A stretch of 64,000 nucleotides of DNA from Sphagnum magellanicum (lineage: Eukaryota; Streptophyta; Sphagnopsida; Sphagnales; Sphagnaceae). The stretch is taken from contig CM038912.1 of the NCBI GenBank assembly GCA_021904315.1, positions 9,387,061 to 9,451,060 of the forward strand, written 5' to 3'. A model generated the notes under the pieces. It saw only the letters and a program-made list of their open reading frames with translations. It was not told where the DNA came from and did not search any database. Made by a program: the position numbers and the translations under genes. Positions 26,378 to 40,269 of this stretch are shown here, one piece after another. Numbering within the stretch: position 1 is the stretch's first letter; every line of letters starts with the position of its first letter.

Positions 26378-29300
26378 TTAGCAATTGATACCACATAGCT
26401 TTGGATCGGGTCCGGTGATCTGATGCAAAAATGGATCGATTTTAACCCATAGAAGAGAGAAGATGGAGGCCAAAAGAACGGACCACACGATCACAATTGT
26501 GGGTGTGCGGTTTTGTCGCCCCATTAAACCCTTGAGGAATGGGTACAAGTGAACAATCACCCAAAATGCGAAGAAGAGCTTCCCGAAGAGAGGACCCCAA
26601 GATGCGTACCCGTTGTAGATCGCGCCGGCGATTCCCGCAACAACGCCCACGAGGTTGACGACCAACAAAGTGGTGGGGGGAATTAGGAGCGTAGTCCACT
26701 TGAAGGCGTATAGCTCTCCAAAATCGTCGTCCTCCGAAGATTTGGACGTCACGGTGAAATTCGTGTCGATACCCGCGCACACTTTGAGCAACCCTTGGAA
26801 GACGGCAAACAAGTGAGCTGAAACGCCACCAATCACCCAAAACTGCTCGTTTCGCCACCATTCGTCAATCCCGACTCCCGACCAACGCATCTCGAGAATA
26901 CCCGTCGCAAAAATGGATATAAATAGAGAAAGAAAAAACAGACTTGCCACGTCACTTATCTGCAATAACACACCCAACACAACCCAAAATTGTGCCCAAA
27001 AAAATTTAGGGTTTTCAAAACTTCAAGAAATATGAACTTTACAAAAGACGCCCAACACAAACCCAAAATGTGAAGAAGAATTTTAGGGTTTTCAAAACTT
27101 CAAGAAATATGAAATTTACAAAAGATGCCCATCGCAACCCAAAATGTGAAGAAGAAGAATTTTAGGGCTTTCAAATCTTCAAGAAATATATATGAAATTT
27201 ACAAAAGACACCCAACACAACCCAAAATGTGAAGAAGAACAATTTTAGGGCTTTCAAATCTTCAAGAAATATGAAATTTACAAAAGACGCCCAACACAAA
27301 CCCAAAATGTGAAGAAGAAGAATTTTAGGGCTTTCAAATCTTCAAGAAGAAATATATATGAAATTTACAAATGTCACCCAACACAACCCAAAATGTGAAG
27401 AAGAAGAATTTTAGGGCTTCAAATCTTCAAGAAATATATATGAAATTTACAAATGTCACCCAACACAACCCAAAATGTGAAGAAGAAGAATTTTAGGGCT
27501 TCAAATCTTCAAGAAATATGAAATTTTACAAAAGATGCCCAACACAACCCAAAATGTGAAGAAGAAGAATTTTAGGGTTTTCAAATCTTCAAGAAATTTG
27601 AAGTTTTGGATTGAAAAAACACTATGGGTGATGAGTTTCTCATGAGGAAGGGAAAAGAAAAGAAAGGGGGAGGAGGGTACATACCGTTGGAATGATAAAT
27701 TTCCCGGTCAGCAAGCAAATAGCGGGCAGCGTACAATATGCAACAAGAGGCAAAGCGGTGAGTGGGTAAACCGTGGTGTTAATATAGGCCAGCCTCTCCA
27801 GGCACTTCAAGTTGCCACCTTTGTAGCCATACCAGAGAGGGCAATGGCGACTGAACAAAATTTCCACAGACCCAAGCGCCCATCGTAACACTTGGTTGAG
27901 ACGATCTGACAGATTAATGGGAGCTGATCCTTTAAACGCAGGACGGCGTGGCATGCAGTAAATGGAGCGCCACCCACGACAATGCATTTTGAAGCCTGTC
28001 AAAATATCCTCTGTGACTGAACCATAGATCCATCCCAGCTGCAACACAACACACAAACACACACCAAAAAATTTGTATCCATGAAATGAAATTGCAAGAG
28101 ACAAAAAAAAATCCTCCAAAACGACAAAAGAGAGACAATTTGATACTTACTACTTGGGGTGATCTCTCATTGTTTTTGTTTATTCAAATTTGTAGAGGTA
28201 ATTGCAGATGGGTGTTAGAAAGCCCTGATCCTTAAACCCTAAAAAATTTAGGGTTTGGTTTCGTTTTACACTTTTGCTGCTGTTGTGCTAATTGAGGGTT
28301 TTTGAAGCATATTTTATCGAATGCACACACCTCCTTTCCCCAATCAGATTTGTCTTCGTAACCACAACTGATGACATGAATCGCTTCCTTCAACAGCGCG
28401 GCAGGGCTTGCTGACTGTGGAACGCCACCGTTCTCAAGAAGAGTTGATGCAACAAACACAGGAGACTGACCAAATTTCTTTTCAAAATTCTTCAATGACA
28501 TCATTGACACCTTCTCATCGTCTATCCCTGAAAAACTCAATTCCACATGGAATGTGTTAAGAATTTGTTTTTTCATATGGATGAGTACAAAAAGGTTCCA
28601 CATGGGTTTGTAAGAAAACTACTCCTACTGCATCAAAATGGGTGTGAAATTGGCGTGTATAAAAGAGTACAAAACGAAGACTGCGTACTTGGAGGAGCAA
28701 GTAAGTTTTACCTTCAAGGCCTTCCTCAATGTCTTCGAGAGCAAAGATGGGGATTGTGGAATCAGTACGTGGAAGTTCCTTTTTCTTGTCAGAGGTTTTT
28801 CCGAGCTTAGTCTTGCTCCTGGGTTTGCGAGGGCCACAGCAAAAGTCTATGCAGATGTTTTTGATTTTCTTTCCTTCTTTTGGTGGTGGATCATACCCAT
28901 ACAGTGCTTGCCTTCGGAACACACACCCAGTTCCCACATACACTGGACCTTGAAGTCCATCCAGACCCTTCAAGTTGATCTGCAAACACAATGGAATATG
29001 GCATCAGAAAAAACTATAACAATATGTCATGAATGGAGAAGTTCATCCGAAAATCTGCAGAATTTTTTTCTTCTATTCTTGCCTATGTGTGTCCACATTA
29101 CAGCACTTGGCTAGCATGATCTGACAGATTGATGGGAGGGGAGCTCCTCCTTTAAATACAGGATGACGTAGCATGCCATAAATCAAGCGCCACAGCCATC
29201 AAAGCAATTCACACTAAGGAAAAGAATTTGGGGTGTGAGTCAAGAAGAAGAAGAAGAAGAAGGAGAAATGGGTAGTTCCTCACATCAAAGAAAACAGTGT

Positions 29301-32300
29301 TGTGATTGGCATATCGATCACTCCTATCAATACCATCGAATCGCTGGGGGAATTGAACATAGCATACACGCTTGCCAACTAACGGATCCATCATGAAACA
29401 CATTGCCTCGCGAAGAGCTTGACTATTGTTGATGTAATGATCACAATCCAAATTGAGCATGAATGGCGCATTCGTAAGCACTGCAGACACTCGCACCTGA
29501 AAAAACAGATCATCAGCGATTTGCAGCAGGCATTACAGGAAAGAAACATAAAAATCCAAAAAGAAGTGACACCGAAATATCTAGCTACTATTGGGTACTG
29601 GGTTACATGTGGTTGTTATGTGTGGAAAGAGACGCTGCAACCCACCAAAGCATTCATGGCTCCTGCTTTCTTGTGATGATTGAATCCAGGTCGCTTTTCT
29701 CTAGATACGTACACCAAACGTGGAAGCTCATTCCCATCTGTATCATGTCCACCACTGTGACCCAAAAACACCTGTGCAACAACACCACCTTGTTCAGTCA
29801 CAAGCAAAACGCAAATTGTGATCAGTAATAATGAGGAAGCATTTCATGGAATCAGAATGCACTTCATAAGAATCAAAACACACTCTAATCGTGCAGTTAA
29901 AACTGTTTCAATCAATGCCCCATGTAAAATCACCCTTCCAACAGAAGGAAGTTCTGAGGCGCACATACTTGAATCATTCCAGGATGATCTCGTGTGTTGT
30001 TCCCAGGCCATGGTGTGCCATCCTGCATTGTCCATCCTTCATCTGGCACGTTTTGGGCTTTGGCGACCAGCGCATTTATACGCACCTTAAACTCCTCATA
30101 TTCTCTCTGTCCCACATTTTACATAATTTAGATACATCAATGCATCTCACTTTGATTTTGGTCACTTTCTTTGTGTGATGGTTACATGCAACCTCTACAC
30201 ATTGCAGGTTCACTGCACAAATGATATAACTCCCCTGCACCCTAAAATGTAAAAATTGTACAGTGGATTTAAGAAAGAACATGTTCTCTTTGTTTGGAGA
30301 CATCAAACTAACCTTCATCGCACGGCGCTCCTTGACAAATGTGGGTTGTACTTTGTCCTTCAAATAATCGATCTTTTGGCAGAAGTACATTTCAGGGGCA
30401 CGAGGTTCAATGCTGAACTTCTTGCAGAATGGCACCCACTTGCGTGCGAATTCTGATGTCTCAGAAAGTGCATCAAAAGTCAGCATGGACGCACCATCGT
30501 CTGACAAATAGCATGACACTTTGTCGACTGGGTAGTCAACCCCGAGAATTGAGAGAATGACATTGGCTGTCACCAATGGTGGTTCCTTTGCTGGATCCAC
30601 TGTACTGACATAAATATCAACATGCGCCAGCTGAGAGGGTTGCCCCTCTTTCTCGTACCTGCAGACAGACGCAGCACAACACTGATGTGAAAATCAAGCT
30701 CATAAATTCTAACAACTTGGGTTCCAATGGGTTGTTGCCCATTTTTCAACAGGTGTCACCCATTTCTAAGAAGCAAAGGAAAAGGAAGAAATATTATTGT
30801 CAATCACCGTTTCTCAGTTATTTTTTAGGAGAGAGATGTTGGGAAAAGGGTGTTAGATGGCAACTGACTACCTGAGAGCTAGCCGGTCAAGATAGGTTTC
30901 GCGATTGATTGGGAACCATTTGGGGAACTGATCAAGGATCCAAGAAACCGCAAACCAGATCTCGCAGATTACAGATGTGAGCCACAGACCAAACGCACCG
31001 GGAACAGGGTTCTGAATGCGGTAGTGGAAAAAGAATGCAATAACCACAAGCCGAATGACAATGATCATCCGGTAAGGATTGATTCTGCTTGAAGGAAATG
31101 TAACTTTCCTTGACAAAGGTTGTCTTGACTCGTCCATTCTAATAACCACAAACAAAAAGAGAGGGGAAAAAATCAAGTATCAGATCAAATCAGATTAAAC
31201 TAAACCAAATTAAATTAAATTTAGCGTTGAGAGATTCAAAAACAAAATTTCACCAGAGATTCATGGCTTACAAAGAGAACTCATGAATCAACAAAAATGG
31301 GGAAAACAAAAACGTACATGGGTAGATCTGGGCCTTGTCCACCATTATCATCAAGATCAACTCCTTTCCCACCGAGATGATGTTGGTTACCTTCGGTCAT
31401 CATCATCGAATTCTTGTCCTGTCGCAGTTTCCAGCTCTCCACACGATCCTTCCATGCCACACTCCCATATCCATATACGCCCAAATCCTTGGTTGGATCC
31501 ATGGACCGTGATTGCACTGAATGCACTGCAATCCAATCACAAAAGAACACCACCAATCCCACATGAACTACTACCAATACCAAATACCAAATACCAATAC
31601 CAATACCAATATCAATACTGAAACTACTACTATTACTACTAAAAGTCCATGACATCCATTCTGCAAAAAAAAAGATTTCACAAATGACAATGAAACCATT
31701 GCAATTTGCTAATTTGTCTCTGTATAGATTCCTTCAAATGTGTGAGCTAGTAGTGCAAGAATGACTTCAGCTACAGCAACAACAAAATTGCAATCTTTGA
31801 AGCATGGGTGATTGAGTGATGATGATGATGATACCAGATTGTGTATCATCGAAGATTGGGTGGACCCGTTTGCTTCCACCGTTGGGCATCATTCCATTGT
31901 GCTCTGGAGAACCCAATGGAAACTCCCCACTAACCTGCAGCAGCAAATTCATGGATCTTAGAAAAATTGATGATCCCAGAACACACAGAAAGATTGAAGA
32001 TTACTTCGCACCCAGAATACACACACCATAAGATCTGAATTTTTATTCCACAGGAGATTGAAGATTAGTACACACCCATTCAAACAGATTTTTTTTTGTT
32101 CCACAGATGAGTGCAGAAAGCTGCTATACACCCATTGAAACTGGAAGTTTTGTTCCTTGTAAGAATTGTTTCTCATTTAAAAAAAAGTGATGCTCTAGCA
32201 GCAACTGGACCAACAGATTTTACACTCTCGTAGCATTGGTGAAGAACTACATGCAATAAGTGATTTTTTATTCTTTTTGCAGAGATATCAATTGCTCTTG

Positions 32301-33508
32301 TAAAATCCATGAATCTCTTTTTTCAGAGAAATCAGTCATTTGTGTATGTTAGTTGAAGTTACTTAAGAGTTTTCTCAACATGCGCCAATGAGGAAGAATT
32401 AGATTGGAAAGTGAAGAGCGATTCAGAGTGAGGGGGGATGCAATGTGGGTTCCATGATGAGCAAGCAAGAAGCCAGCACATAAGCAAGCCGCATATGTAT
32501 GTGTGTATGTGTTGTACCTGGCTATTAGTGAGGTATGGATATGAAGGTTGCATTGCAGGCAACACGGCATCCTCGTGAGTTCGACCATAGCTCATATGTC
32601 CCTGCAACATTGCCTCTGTGACCTGCTGTCTGTCATCTTTGTCCACTTCAGTGTAGTGCATTTCTTTGTCCAAATCGTCCATCTCTGGATCTTCCTTATC
32701 CCCATCAACATGAGGACTTCCTGCATTCATTCATTACCCCAAGAGATCCAGATCCCCCAACCAGATCAGGACCAAACAAAAAAAAATGGACAGATTTCAA
32801 CACAAAAGAAGCAAACAACTTGACAAAAAAACAAAAACCAAAAAAAAAAACTCTTAAAAGAAAAAAGTCATTTCCGTTAGGCAGGATTGGGTGTGTGTTT
32901 TTTTGTGGGAAGGAAATTTTGTGGGCTATGATCTTGTGCGAGAGGGAAAAGAAAAGAAAATGGGGGGGAGGTGGGGAGGGCTGACTGACTGACCTCGGTG
33001 GCGCAAGTATCTTTTCCTGCACTGAGGACAGCATTGAGTGCCATCTTTTCTCTCATATTCGTAACAGGGACGACAGACAGGAAACGAGCATTCGCCACAA
33101 GCCACAAAAAGCTCGCCTTCAGGAGTAACCCCAACATCATCCCCACAAATCTGACAGATGCTACCATTCACCTGGCTCACAGGTTTCGGCTGCAGATACA
33201 TACATTCCCCACACATGCAACAAAAGCTCTCAGTGAGGAGGAGGAGACCAAAGCCTCCTGTTTAGATCACCCAATTTTGCTGTCATGGGTTGGGAAGATC
33301 TTGCATTCTCAGATCAGTTGTGTCTTCAGAAAATCTCTAACTAACAAAGCTCAAGAAATGTGGGAAAGGATATGGGATGAGGGGGAGAACTAGTTTGCTG
33401 AAATGCATTGTGAGAGAAAGAGTTACTTACTGCATCACTCTCGGATCGGATCACAACAAACTCATCCCTGTGATGTGAACCAGCTACTAAACCTGCATCG
33501 GCCTCCAT
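26378..33508 (-). CDS. CesA: Cellulose synthase catalytic subunit (CesA), 14 exons
   Basis: Family-2 glycosyltransferase that makes beta-1,4-glucan from UDP-glucose in plasma-membrane rosette complexes. Exons: 33508-33431, 33189-32994, 32720-32518, 31934-31835, 31525-31318, 31138-30872, 30658-30313, 30106-29969, 29771-29646, 29496-29284, 28979-28712, 28527-28331, 28038-27685, 26959-26378. The joined frame is about 1091 aa, the usual CesA length. Seen in order: start [15 protein letters not shown]-type zinc finger (about 38-83, CQIC, CGEC, CRPC and CPQC pairs); two membrane segments after [12 protein letters not shown] (about 262-350); SDDGAS (D404/D405); DCDHY (571-575); TED (D791); QVLRW (829-833); six C-terminal membrane segments; end GINC. 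All catalytic residues are present. Exon 5 has two in-frame acceptors 9 nt apart (starts 31525 or 31516). The paralogue class (primary or secondary wall) cannot be decided. Confidence 0.97.
26960..27684 (-). repeat. Minisatellite filling the last CesA intron (8 units of about 76-86 bp)
   Basis: Between about 26980 and 27606, eight head-to-tail units share cccaaaatgtgaagaagaa, ttttagggctttcaaatcttc and atgaaatttacaaa. Units vary by a few bases. On the gene strand each copy carries a CCCTAAA-type word, and some carry a full telo-box core. The intron keeps normal splice sites at both ends (donor after 27685, acceptor before 26959), so the array is tolerated within the transcript. Confidence 0.92.
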
Positions 33509-35300
33509 TTCTGAGCAGCTGCAAAGATCGGGTGTGTGAGCTTTGGGTAGGTCCAAGCTCAGACCCCAAAGCTAATCGCCCTTTTTTGCACTCTCTCTGT
33601 TGTCTCTACCACCACAGAGACACAAACAGCTTCAGCAAGCACACAAGTTCATTACACTCTTTTCTCCTGTTTCTTTGATCCCATCTCTGTCTCCTGCTGC
33701 TGCTGCATCTACATCTGCTGCTTTTCCCCACTTCCTCAAAACGGATCCCCAAGAATCCAGGCCAAATCTCTTGCTGATGTCGTCCTCTCACCTGCACATC
33801 CGCATCGGCATCTGCATCATCATCAGCCCCGACAACAAACAAAACACTTGAGGAATTCCTCCCCCAAATCCAACCGCAAAAGAACAACAATGCAGCTGCA
33901 ACACATCCCCTAGCCAACAGTCCCAAATGCCGTTGCGGTAGCTCAGAAATCCTCACTACCAAAAGCAACAACCAACAAAACAATCATCTCAAAACAAGCA
34001 CAAACACAAACAAAAACCACTTTTCATCTTCCCAGTTCTTAAGATCTTCCTGTCTCTTCAACTACAACTAGTACTCAAAAACTTCACAATCTACTACCAC
34101 CAAAACAAGAAAAAAACTTGGCCTTGAAAGCACAAAACATAGACACGTACAAACACAGGGAGATTCAAAGCCTACACTTTCTTCTTCTTTGCTTCACTCA
34201 AATCTCTTTCTCACTCAAAAGAAAACTACCCAACAACAACAACAACAACAAAGAGTCTGTCAGACACAAAAACCCACTGAAAAAATCCAGCTGAACAAGA
34301 CAACCCATCAATCCAAAACTCAACCCAAACCTTTGTTTGTGTGTGTGTGGTCTCTGTCTGTCTCACATTCTTCAACTGGGCAACAATGGGTCATCAATGT
34401 CTTACCAGCTTGCACTCCCCAAAAGAAAGCTCATCTATTGCCAACAACTTTCAACCAAGAAAAACACAAACACCAAACAAAATCCACACACACACACACA
34501 CACACACCCCCTAACTAACTAACTTGGAAATCTTCTTGACAAAACCCACCAACCACAAAAACAAAAACAACAACAACAACTACTACTACTACTACTACAA
34601 CTACTATTTCTTTTTCTCTTTCTGTCTGATCTTCTTCCTGCTTCCAAGGAACTAGATCAAAGCTGGTGTGGAGCTCAACAGCTACAGAAAGAGGATGGAA
34701 TGGGGTAGAGAATGAATGGGAGAGGGAGAGAGGGAGAGAGAGAGAGAGGGGAAAAAAAACATTGGTAGGGGATTTGGGGAGGAGGAGGAGGAGGAAGAGG
34801 AGGAGGGGAACACCCAAGTTTTCCTACAACAACAAAAGAGTGTAAGTAAGTAAAGAGCAATGCAATTGCACACCAACAACACCCAACAACTCCAACTACA
34901 GAAGAAAGTGCAATTGTATTATTACTTTTTCTCTGACACATATAATTCCACACTCTTCCTGCCTCCCTCTCTCCTCCTCCTCCTCCTCCTCCTACTCTTT
35001 TTCTCAACTTCCTCCATTCTAGGTACTACCCATGAGTTGGCGGGGCAAATCCCCCTCCCTCCTTCTCCTCCCCACCCAACTCTTTCCACTCATTCATTCA
35101 TTCATTCATTCATTCATTCCATTTCCTTCTCTCTCTCTCTCTCTTTCTCTCTCTATTTGGATTTTTTGTTGTTGTTGTTTTTTTTTTTTTTTTTTGTGGG
35201 TTTTTTTTAGGGGGCGAGGGGGGTGGGGGTTTGTAGTTTGTACTGTGGATTTGTCCAACAAAAAAAATCCCCTTGGAGCACCTTGAGCCTTGAGAGATTT
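33509..35300 (-). promoter_or_regulatory. CesA 5' leader/promoter region, microsatellite-rich
   Basis: Upstream of the CesA start the plus strand is C/A- and pyrimidine-rich with no gene. Simple repeats are frequent: CA (about 34487-34507), ACT (about 34580-34598), GAG/GGA (about 34725-34810), CTC (about 34973-34993), CATT (about 35090-35119), TC (about 35130-35155) and poly-T (about 35180-35200). Transcription signals could not be fixed. The long C/T-rich stretch next to the start is consistent with a 5' leader, but this is inference. Confidence 0.35.
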
Positions 35301-36330
35301 GTTATTCCATTAGTTGGGTGTGTAAAACAAAAAAAGAATCTATCAATTATAGTGTTTGTTATTATGATGATGATTATTGTGTGTGTGCATGTGATTATTT
35401 AATTTGTGATTTTGATGAGTTAATATAAATCATTTTTTTGGTTGTTATCGCATCCTCCCCATTACATGTTTATCATATGGTTGTAGCCTAGCCATTTGCA
35501 ATGACAACATAATAGAGCTCTCTCTCTCTCTCTCTCACTCTCACACCCGTCTTCACAAAGATCAAAGATGCATGAATAACCAACCTTGGGAAACATCAAT
35601 TACAGAGCCTCTAATAAGAGATGCTTGCTTCAAAGGTCAGCTAAGTATCATCAATGGAGTTTATGAAAAATTGGAAAACCTCACATGATCGAACCCCCCA
35701 ACCCTTCACCCCCGCCGTCACCCAAGTCCAACAATAGTGTTTAACTACAATATACACACTTGATTTAAATATTCTTCAGGTAAGCGAGAACAATGTATTG
35801 GCAAAGCCAAGCAAAGCAAAGCAAAGGCAGAGCTGACTTCTTTTTACATTGGTGGTGGTGGGAAGCAATTGTGGACTATTTGGATCTCTTGGATGCCTAA
35901 ATTGTGCACCCTTCAAACCCATCAAAAGGGGAAAAAAAAAGTTGGGCGGGGGGGGGAAGGGGGGGGGGAAATCAAATTCAAACAAACTCAAAAGATTAGA
36001 GACCAAGAAATACATGATTTCTATATTATATACTAGATATAGAAGAGAAAATATACATTATATATTTATATATTATATAAAATAATATATTGCACATATA
36101 TATATATATATATAATTTTTATTTTTAAAAATTTTTTTTGAACAACATATTTGGGTGTCACAATTAGGAATGGTAGTGGTGGTGTTGTTGTCTCCTCATG
36201 CTATGGAATTCTTCTCTCACCTATTGGGGTGTATTATGTATAAGTCACACAACAACCACCACTCTTGTGATCTGGAATGAATGATTGTGGGGGGCATAGC
36301 CATCAACCTTATGGACCAGAAGAAAATAAA

Positions 36331-36336
<6 letters not shown>

Positions 36337-36368
<32 letters not shown>
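36337..36368. repeat. GA microsatellite
   Basis: Perfect GA dinucleotide run in intergenic DNA between CesA and RPA1. Confidence 0.95.
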
Positions 36369-36372
<4 letters not shown>

Positions 36373-37838
36373 GGTACCTATCAACCGAGTGTGTATTATT
36401 GGCAACTGCACATTGTCCTTGAATCATGCTTGATTTCATTCACAACCCAAAAAAGAACAACAAAAAAAAATCTTCTTCCATCCAAATGGAAGAAGAGAGA
36501 GAGAGAAACACCCATAGCTCCTCCTAGGATGATGATGATGATGTGCCATATATCCAAGGGGTTTGGATTTTTCCCATGTGGGCCTACATGATTTGTGTGT
36601 GTGTTTAGGGTTTTTTTAACACCGTATGTTTTTTCCCTTTTTTTTTTCTTTTCTTTTTTATGGAGGGGGGAAATCCCAATTGGATTCTTGGTTCTATAGT
36701 CAAGTGTGAAATGGGAACCAAGACAATTCTAATTTTTATAAATTTTTATTTATTTTGGAAACCATAGGTTCTTCCTGTATGTAAAAAAGAACTACCCAAC
36801 ATTGAAACAAAAACCCACTCTCAATCAAACTTTAAATTTAGGATCAAATTGGGAGCCTTTTTATAAAATAAAAAAATTGAACCCCAATCTCATACCTAGT
36901 TTTCTTTTTGCAAAGGAGGGTAGTAGGGAAAAATACATGAAAAATCAAATCAAATAAATAAATAACTAAAGAACTAATTGGCCAGCCTGATTTTTTGAGC
37001 TTGTGTGTTGATGGGGTGGGGTCCCACCCAATGCAAAATGCTTTTTGTCCTGCATGGCCAAAGGGCACTAATAATGGAACATTATGTAAGGTAAGGAAAG
37101 GAGGAGTGACTGTCAAGCTCTAATAATGCACCATGAGGCCCTCATGGTGGTAGGCCCAAGAGGTAGAAGAGATGTACTTGGGGTACCTCTCCTTTGGGAG
37201 AGAAGGAGGTGTATTACAATTGGATGAATTAATTAGAAACAAAATCTGAAGAAACTATAATAATTTTTTTTAAATACTAAATTTTCATTTAAAAAATTTA
37301 TTTAAAAAATTAAATATATATATATATATATAGCCTAAAAATGATGATGACTCATGGCCACCTTTACAAATGACTCCAAGTTCACACCCCACTTACTACC
37401 AAGTAAATCTCACTTTGCATGTCTAGATGTGGGCTTGGGCCAACAACACCTCAAACTTTCTATCTAGTTATTATTAGAGGCTGTAAAGAAGGCATAATTG
37501 TAGGGGGCTTCTTCTTCTTTTAACTAACTTAATTTAAACTCACAATGAGAGATTTTTAGGTCTTGTCAGGACCCTTTAGAATAGGGATAGAGAAGCTAAA
37601 TTAGTCTCCACACTTTTCTTCTTGTTGGCTTTTATATATTATCTATGCTTCATTCATGGCTCAAAGCTCAAGCTTTTTTCCTTTTTCTTTCCTTGGGTAG
37701 TAGTAGTAGAGGTGTCCAAGTGATCTAGCTTTTTAGCCCTAGTTTAATTTAGTCAAGACTCAAAAGCCCCCCCCCCCTCCCTCTCTTTCCTTTCTCCTAT
37801 TGAAAATTAAAGGGCTCATTAATAAAATTAAATGGTTC

Positions 37839-37841
<3 letters not shown>

Positions 37842-37877
<36 letters not shown>
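37842..37877. repeat. AT microsatellite
   Basis: Perfect AT dinucleotide run of about 36 bp. Confidence 0.95.
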
Positions 37878-37878
<1 letters not shown>

Positions 37879-39423
37879 TATTTTTGCAACAAAGTTGTTG
37901 TTGCTAGAGACGTTTTTTTACTCATATTGTGTCAATTTTGTAAAGGAGTCATCAAATAGGTTAAATGGAAGTGGATGTAAAATATCAATGAAATAATTAC
38001 TTATTATTAAAAAAATTCTTTCAATTTCCTTTTCACTTGTATTTTTGACAATAGATGATGAAGTTGCATGAATTGTGTTGGTTTTGAATATGGGCTTTTC
38101 CATACCTTTTTTTTTCTTCTAACTTGGGTTGAGGTGGTGTTGTTATCACTTTAGAAACATATTTGGAATGACACCCATAAAAGGTTCAAAAATCCAAAAA
38201 GTTCCTACTCAACTTAACCCAATTACAAAATAGGTTTTCTTCACAATTCCTTCATGACAAAGCAAGTGTTTGTAGGTTCAGTTACCATGAGACTGGGGTT
38301 TTAACCCTAAACCCACCTAAACCCAAAATCATATACCTTACTATAACAAACCCAGCCACTCAATAGTAGTAATGGATCATTGAAACAGAAACCATGAGGG
38401 TACCTAAGAATCAAAACTTGGGTATGCTTTTTTTTTGGGGGGGAGCCAACAAAGAATTTCTCCTTTTTCTAAGGTCTCAAGAATTTGCAATAGTCATTTG
38501 TTGTATGTTTTCAGGAAGGAATAGTGCATATTGGCATTTTTGGTGTAATTAAAACAAGGAGTTAGGATTTGGTGGGACCTATTGATCTAGAATATAGCAA
38601 AATTAAATATTTAAATATTGCCCAAGAGTGATGTTAATTTCCCAAACTTTCATTAAAAGGGAAAAAAAAAAAGCATTACAACAAACAAGGAAAAAAGTGG
38701 GAAAAGAAAGGACATTTAAGTCCTATTTTTGATTGGCAAGTGCCAAATTTATAATACCTAAAAAGCTGAAAAGAAAAATCCAAATTCAACTACCAACTAC
38801 AACAGCAAGTAAACAGATCAGAAGTAAGGATGGGAGGTGGGTGTGTCCAAAAACTTGATCAAAAAATCTCTGGTTCTTTCTTACCGAGTGTTCTTTCTTT
38901 TGACCCCCCAAAAAAACAAAAAAAACAAAAAAAAAGAAGAAAAATTTTCAATTGAATTTGCTACAATTTCTAATTTTAAAATTATTTTCTTCTTTTTTTG
39001 TGTGTGAAGGGAAATAAAGAATATTTAGAATATTGAGAAATGTTCTTCTCTTTTCAACATGGGATCTTCAAAATCAAAATTGGATTCAAGGGGGACTGAA
39101 ATTCAGATTAGCACCAAATTTGAGTTTCACCTTGTCTGTTTTTTTTCTTCTTAATTGCCTACAACCCAATCACTCATGTTGTTGTTGTTGTTGTGGTGGT
39201 GGTGTGCACTGCAATTATAAATATTCTTGAACCTCATGTATGTATGTATGTATGTATGTATAACTATGGTAGTACTTACCAACAACAAACGATCCCTTCA
39301 TTTGTGGATCTTATATCATGGAACACATAGATTTGATTTAGTTCGAGTTTTGGGGACGAATTTTTGAACTCTATAAATGAGAAGAAGCATAACTGATACG
39401 AGGCAAACTGAAAGAAAAGACCC

Positions 39424-39454
39424 GTGTTGTGTTGTGTTGTGTTGTGTTGTGTTG
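39424..39454. repeat. GTTGT pentanucleotide microsatellite
   Basis: About six perfect GTTGT units. Confidence 0.93.
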
Positions 39455-40269
39455 GGTCAATTATGATGAGAAATAGGAACTGACCCTCAGCAGTTATGAA
39501 GGTGGTTCTTCTTCGGGTTCATAACCGAGGCTGTACAAATCAAAGAACCCTTGTTTCTGTGCTATATATATATTTACCCTGAGGTTCCAATTCTTAGGTG
39601 GAGTAGGTATTGACGGGACAGATGGATGAAATGATGCTTCACATCCCGATGTCCTTTACTATATGTAATATCCATGGTTCTTAAAATTTTGAAAAAAAAG
39701 AATTCAAAGTGCCAGCTCTGTAAGTGTTGGGTCTTTCTCAGGTTCTTTGATTGAAAATGGGTGGTTCTCTAAATTTGGAATGGATTTTTATTATTAAAAA
39801 AATAAAAATAATAAAATCAGAGCTGACGGTTATCAGCAAAAATGAAATACCCATCACCCCCAACACTGGAAAAGAAAGACGGTGCAAAAAGGTTTCATTG
39901 CCAGAGGAGCAGCATGTCATGTGTGTTCACACAATTATGGGCACAACAACAACAAAGTTGTCGGATAGTGCAGTCTCAAAAGAGAGAATTTTGTCCAAAG
40001 GGAAGCAAAAATGTCAGGGTTCTAGAGAAAACTAGCAAGTCTTCTTTTGTGCTTCTTAAAATGTCATTTTTGAGGAGAAGTTTTCAACAAATCAACTTTG
40101 AACTAAGAGAGAGATTTTGTGAAGAAAAAAGTGAGAGGACTCAGGAGGGGAGGGGAGGGGAGGGGAGAGGAGCACTAGTGTTCTTGTCTACAACTCTCCA
40201 CAAGTGCATGACCTGGTGTGGAAGCTTGAGATCAAAATGTAAAAAAAAAACCACACCAAGGTCAGATGA

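Noticed and set aside
26980..27606. Regular array with about 80-bp period that might suggest a CRISPR
   Set aside because: Units are head-to-tail with no unique spacers and lie within a plant intron; it is a minisatellite.
34189..34522. Plus-strand open frames in the CesA leader
   Set aside because: Composed of CA/CAA simple repeats, overlapping in two frames, with no domain.
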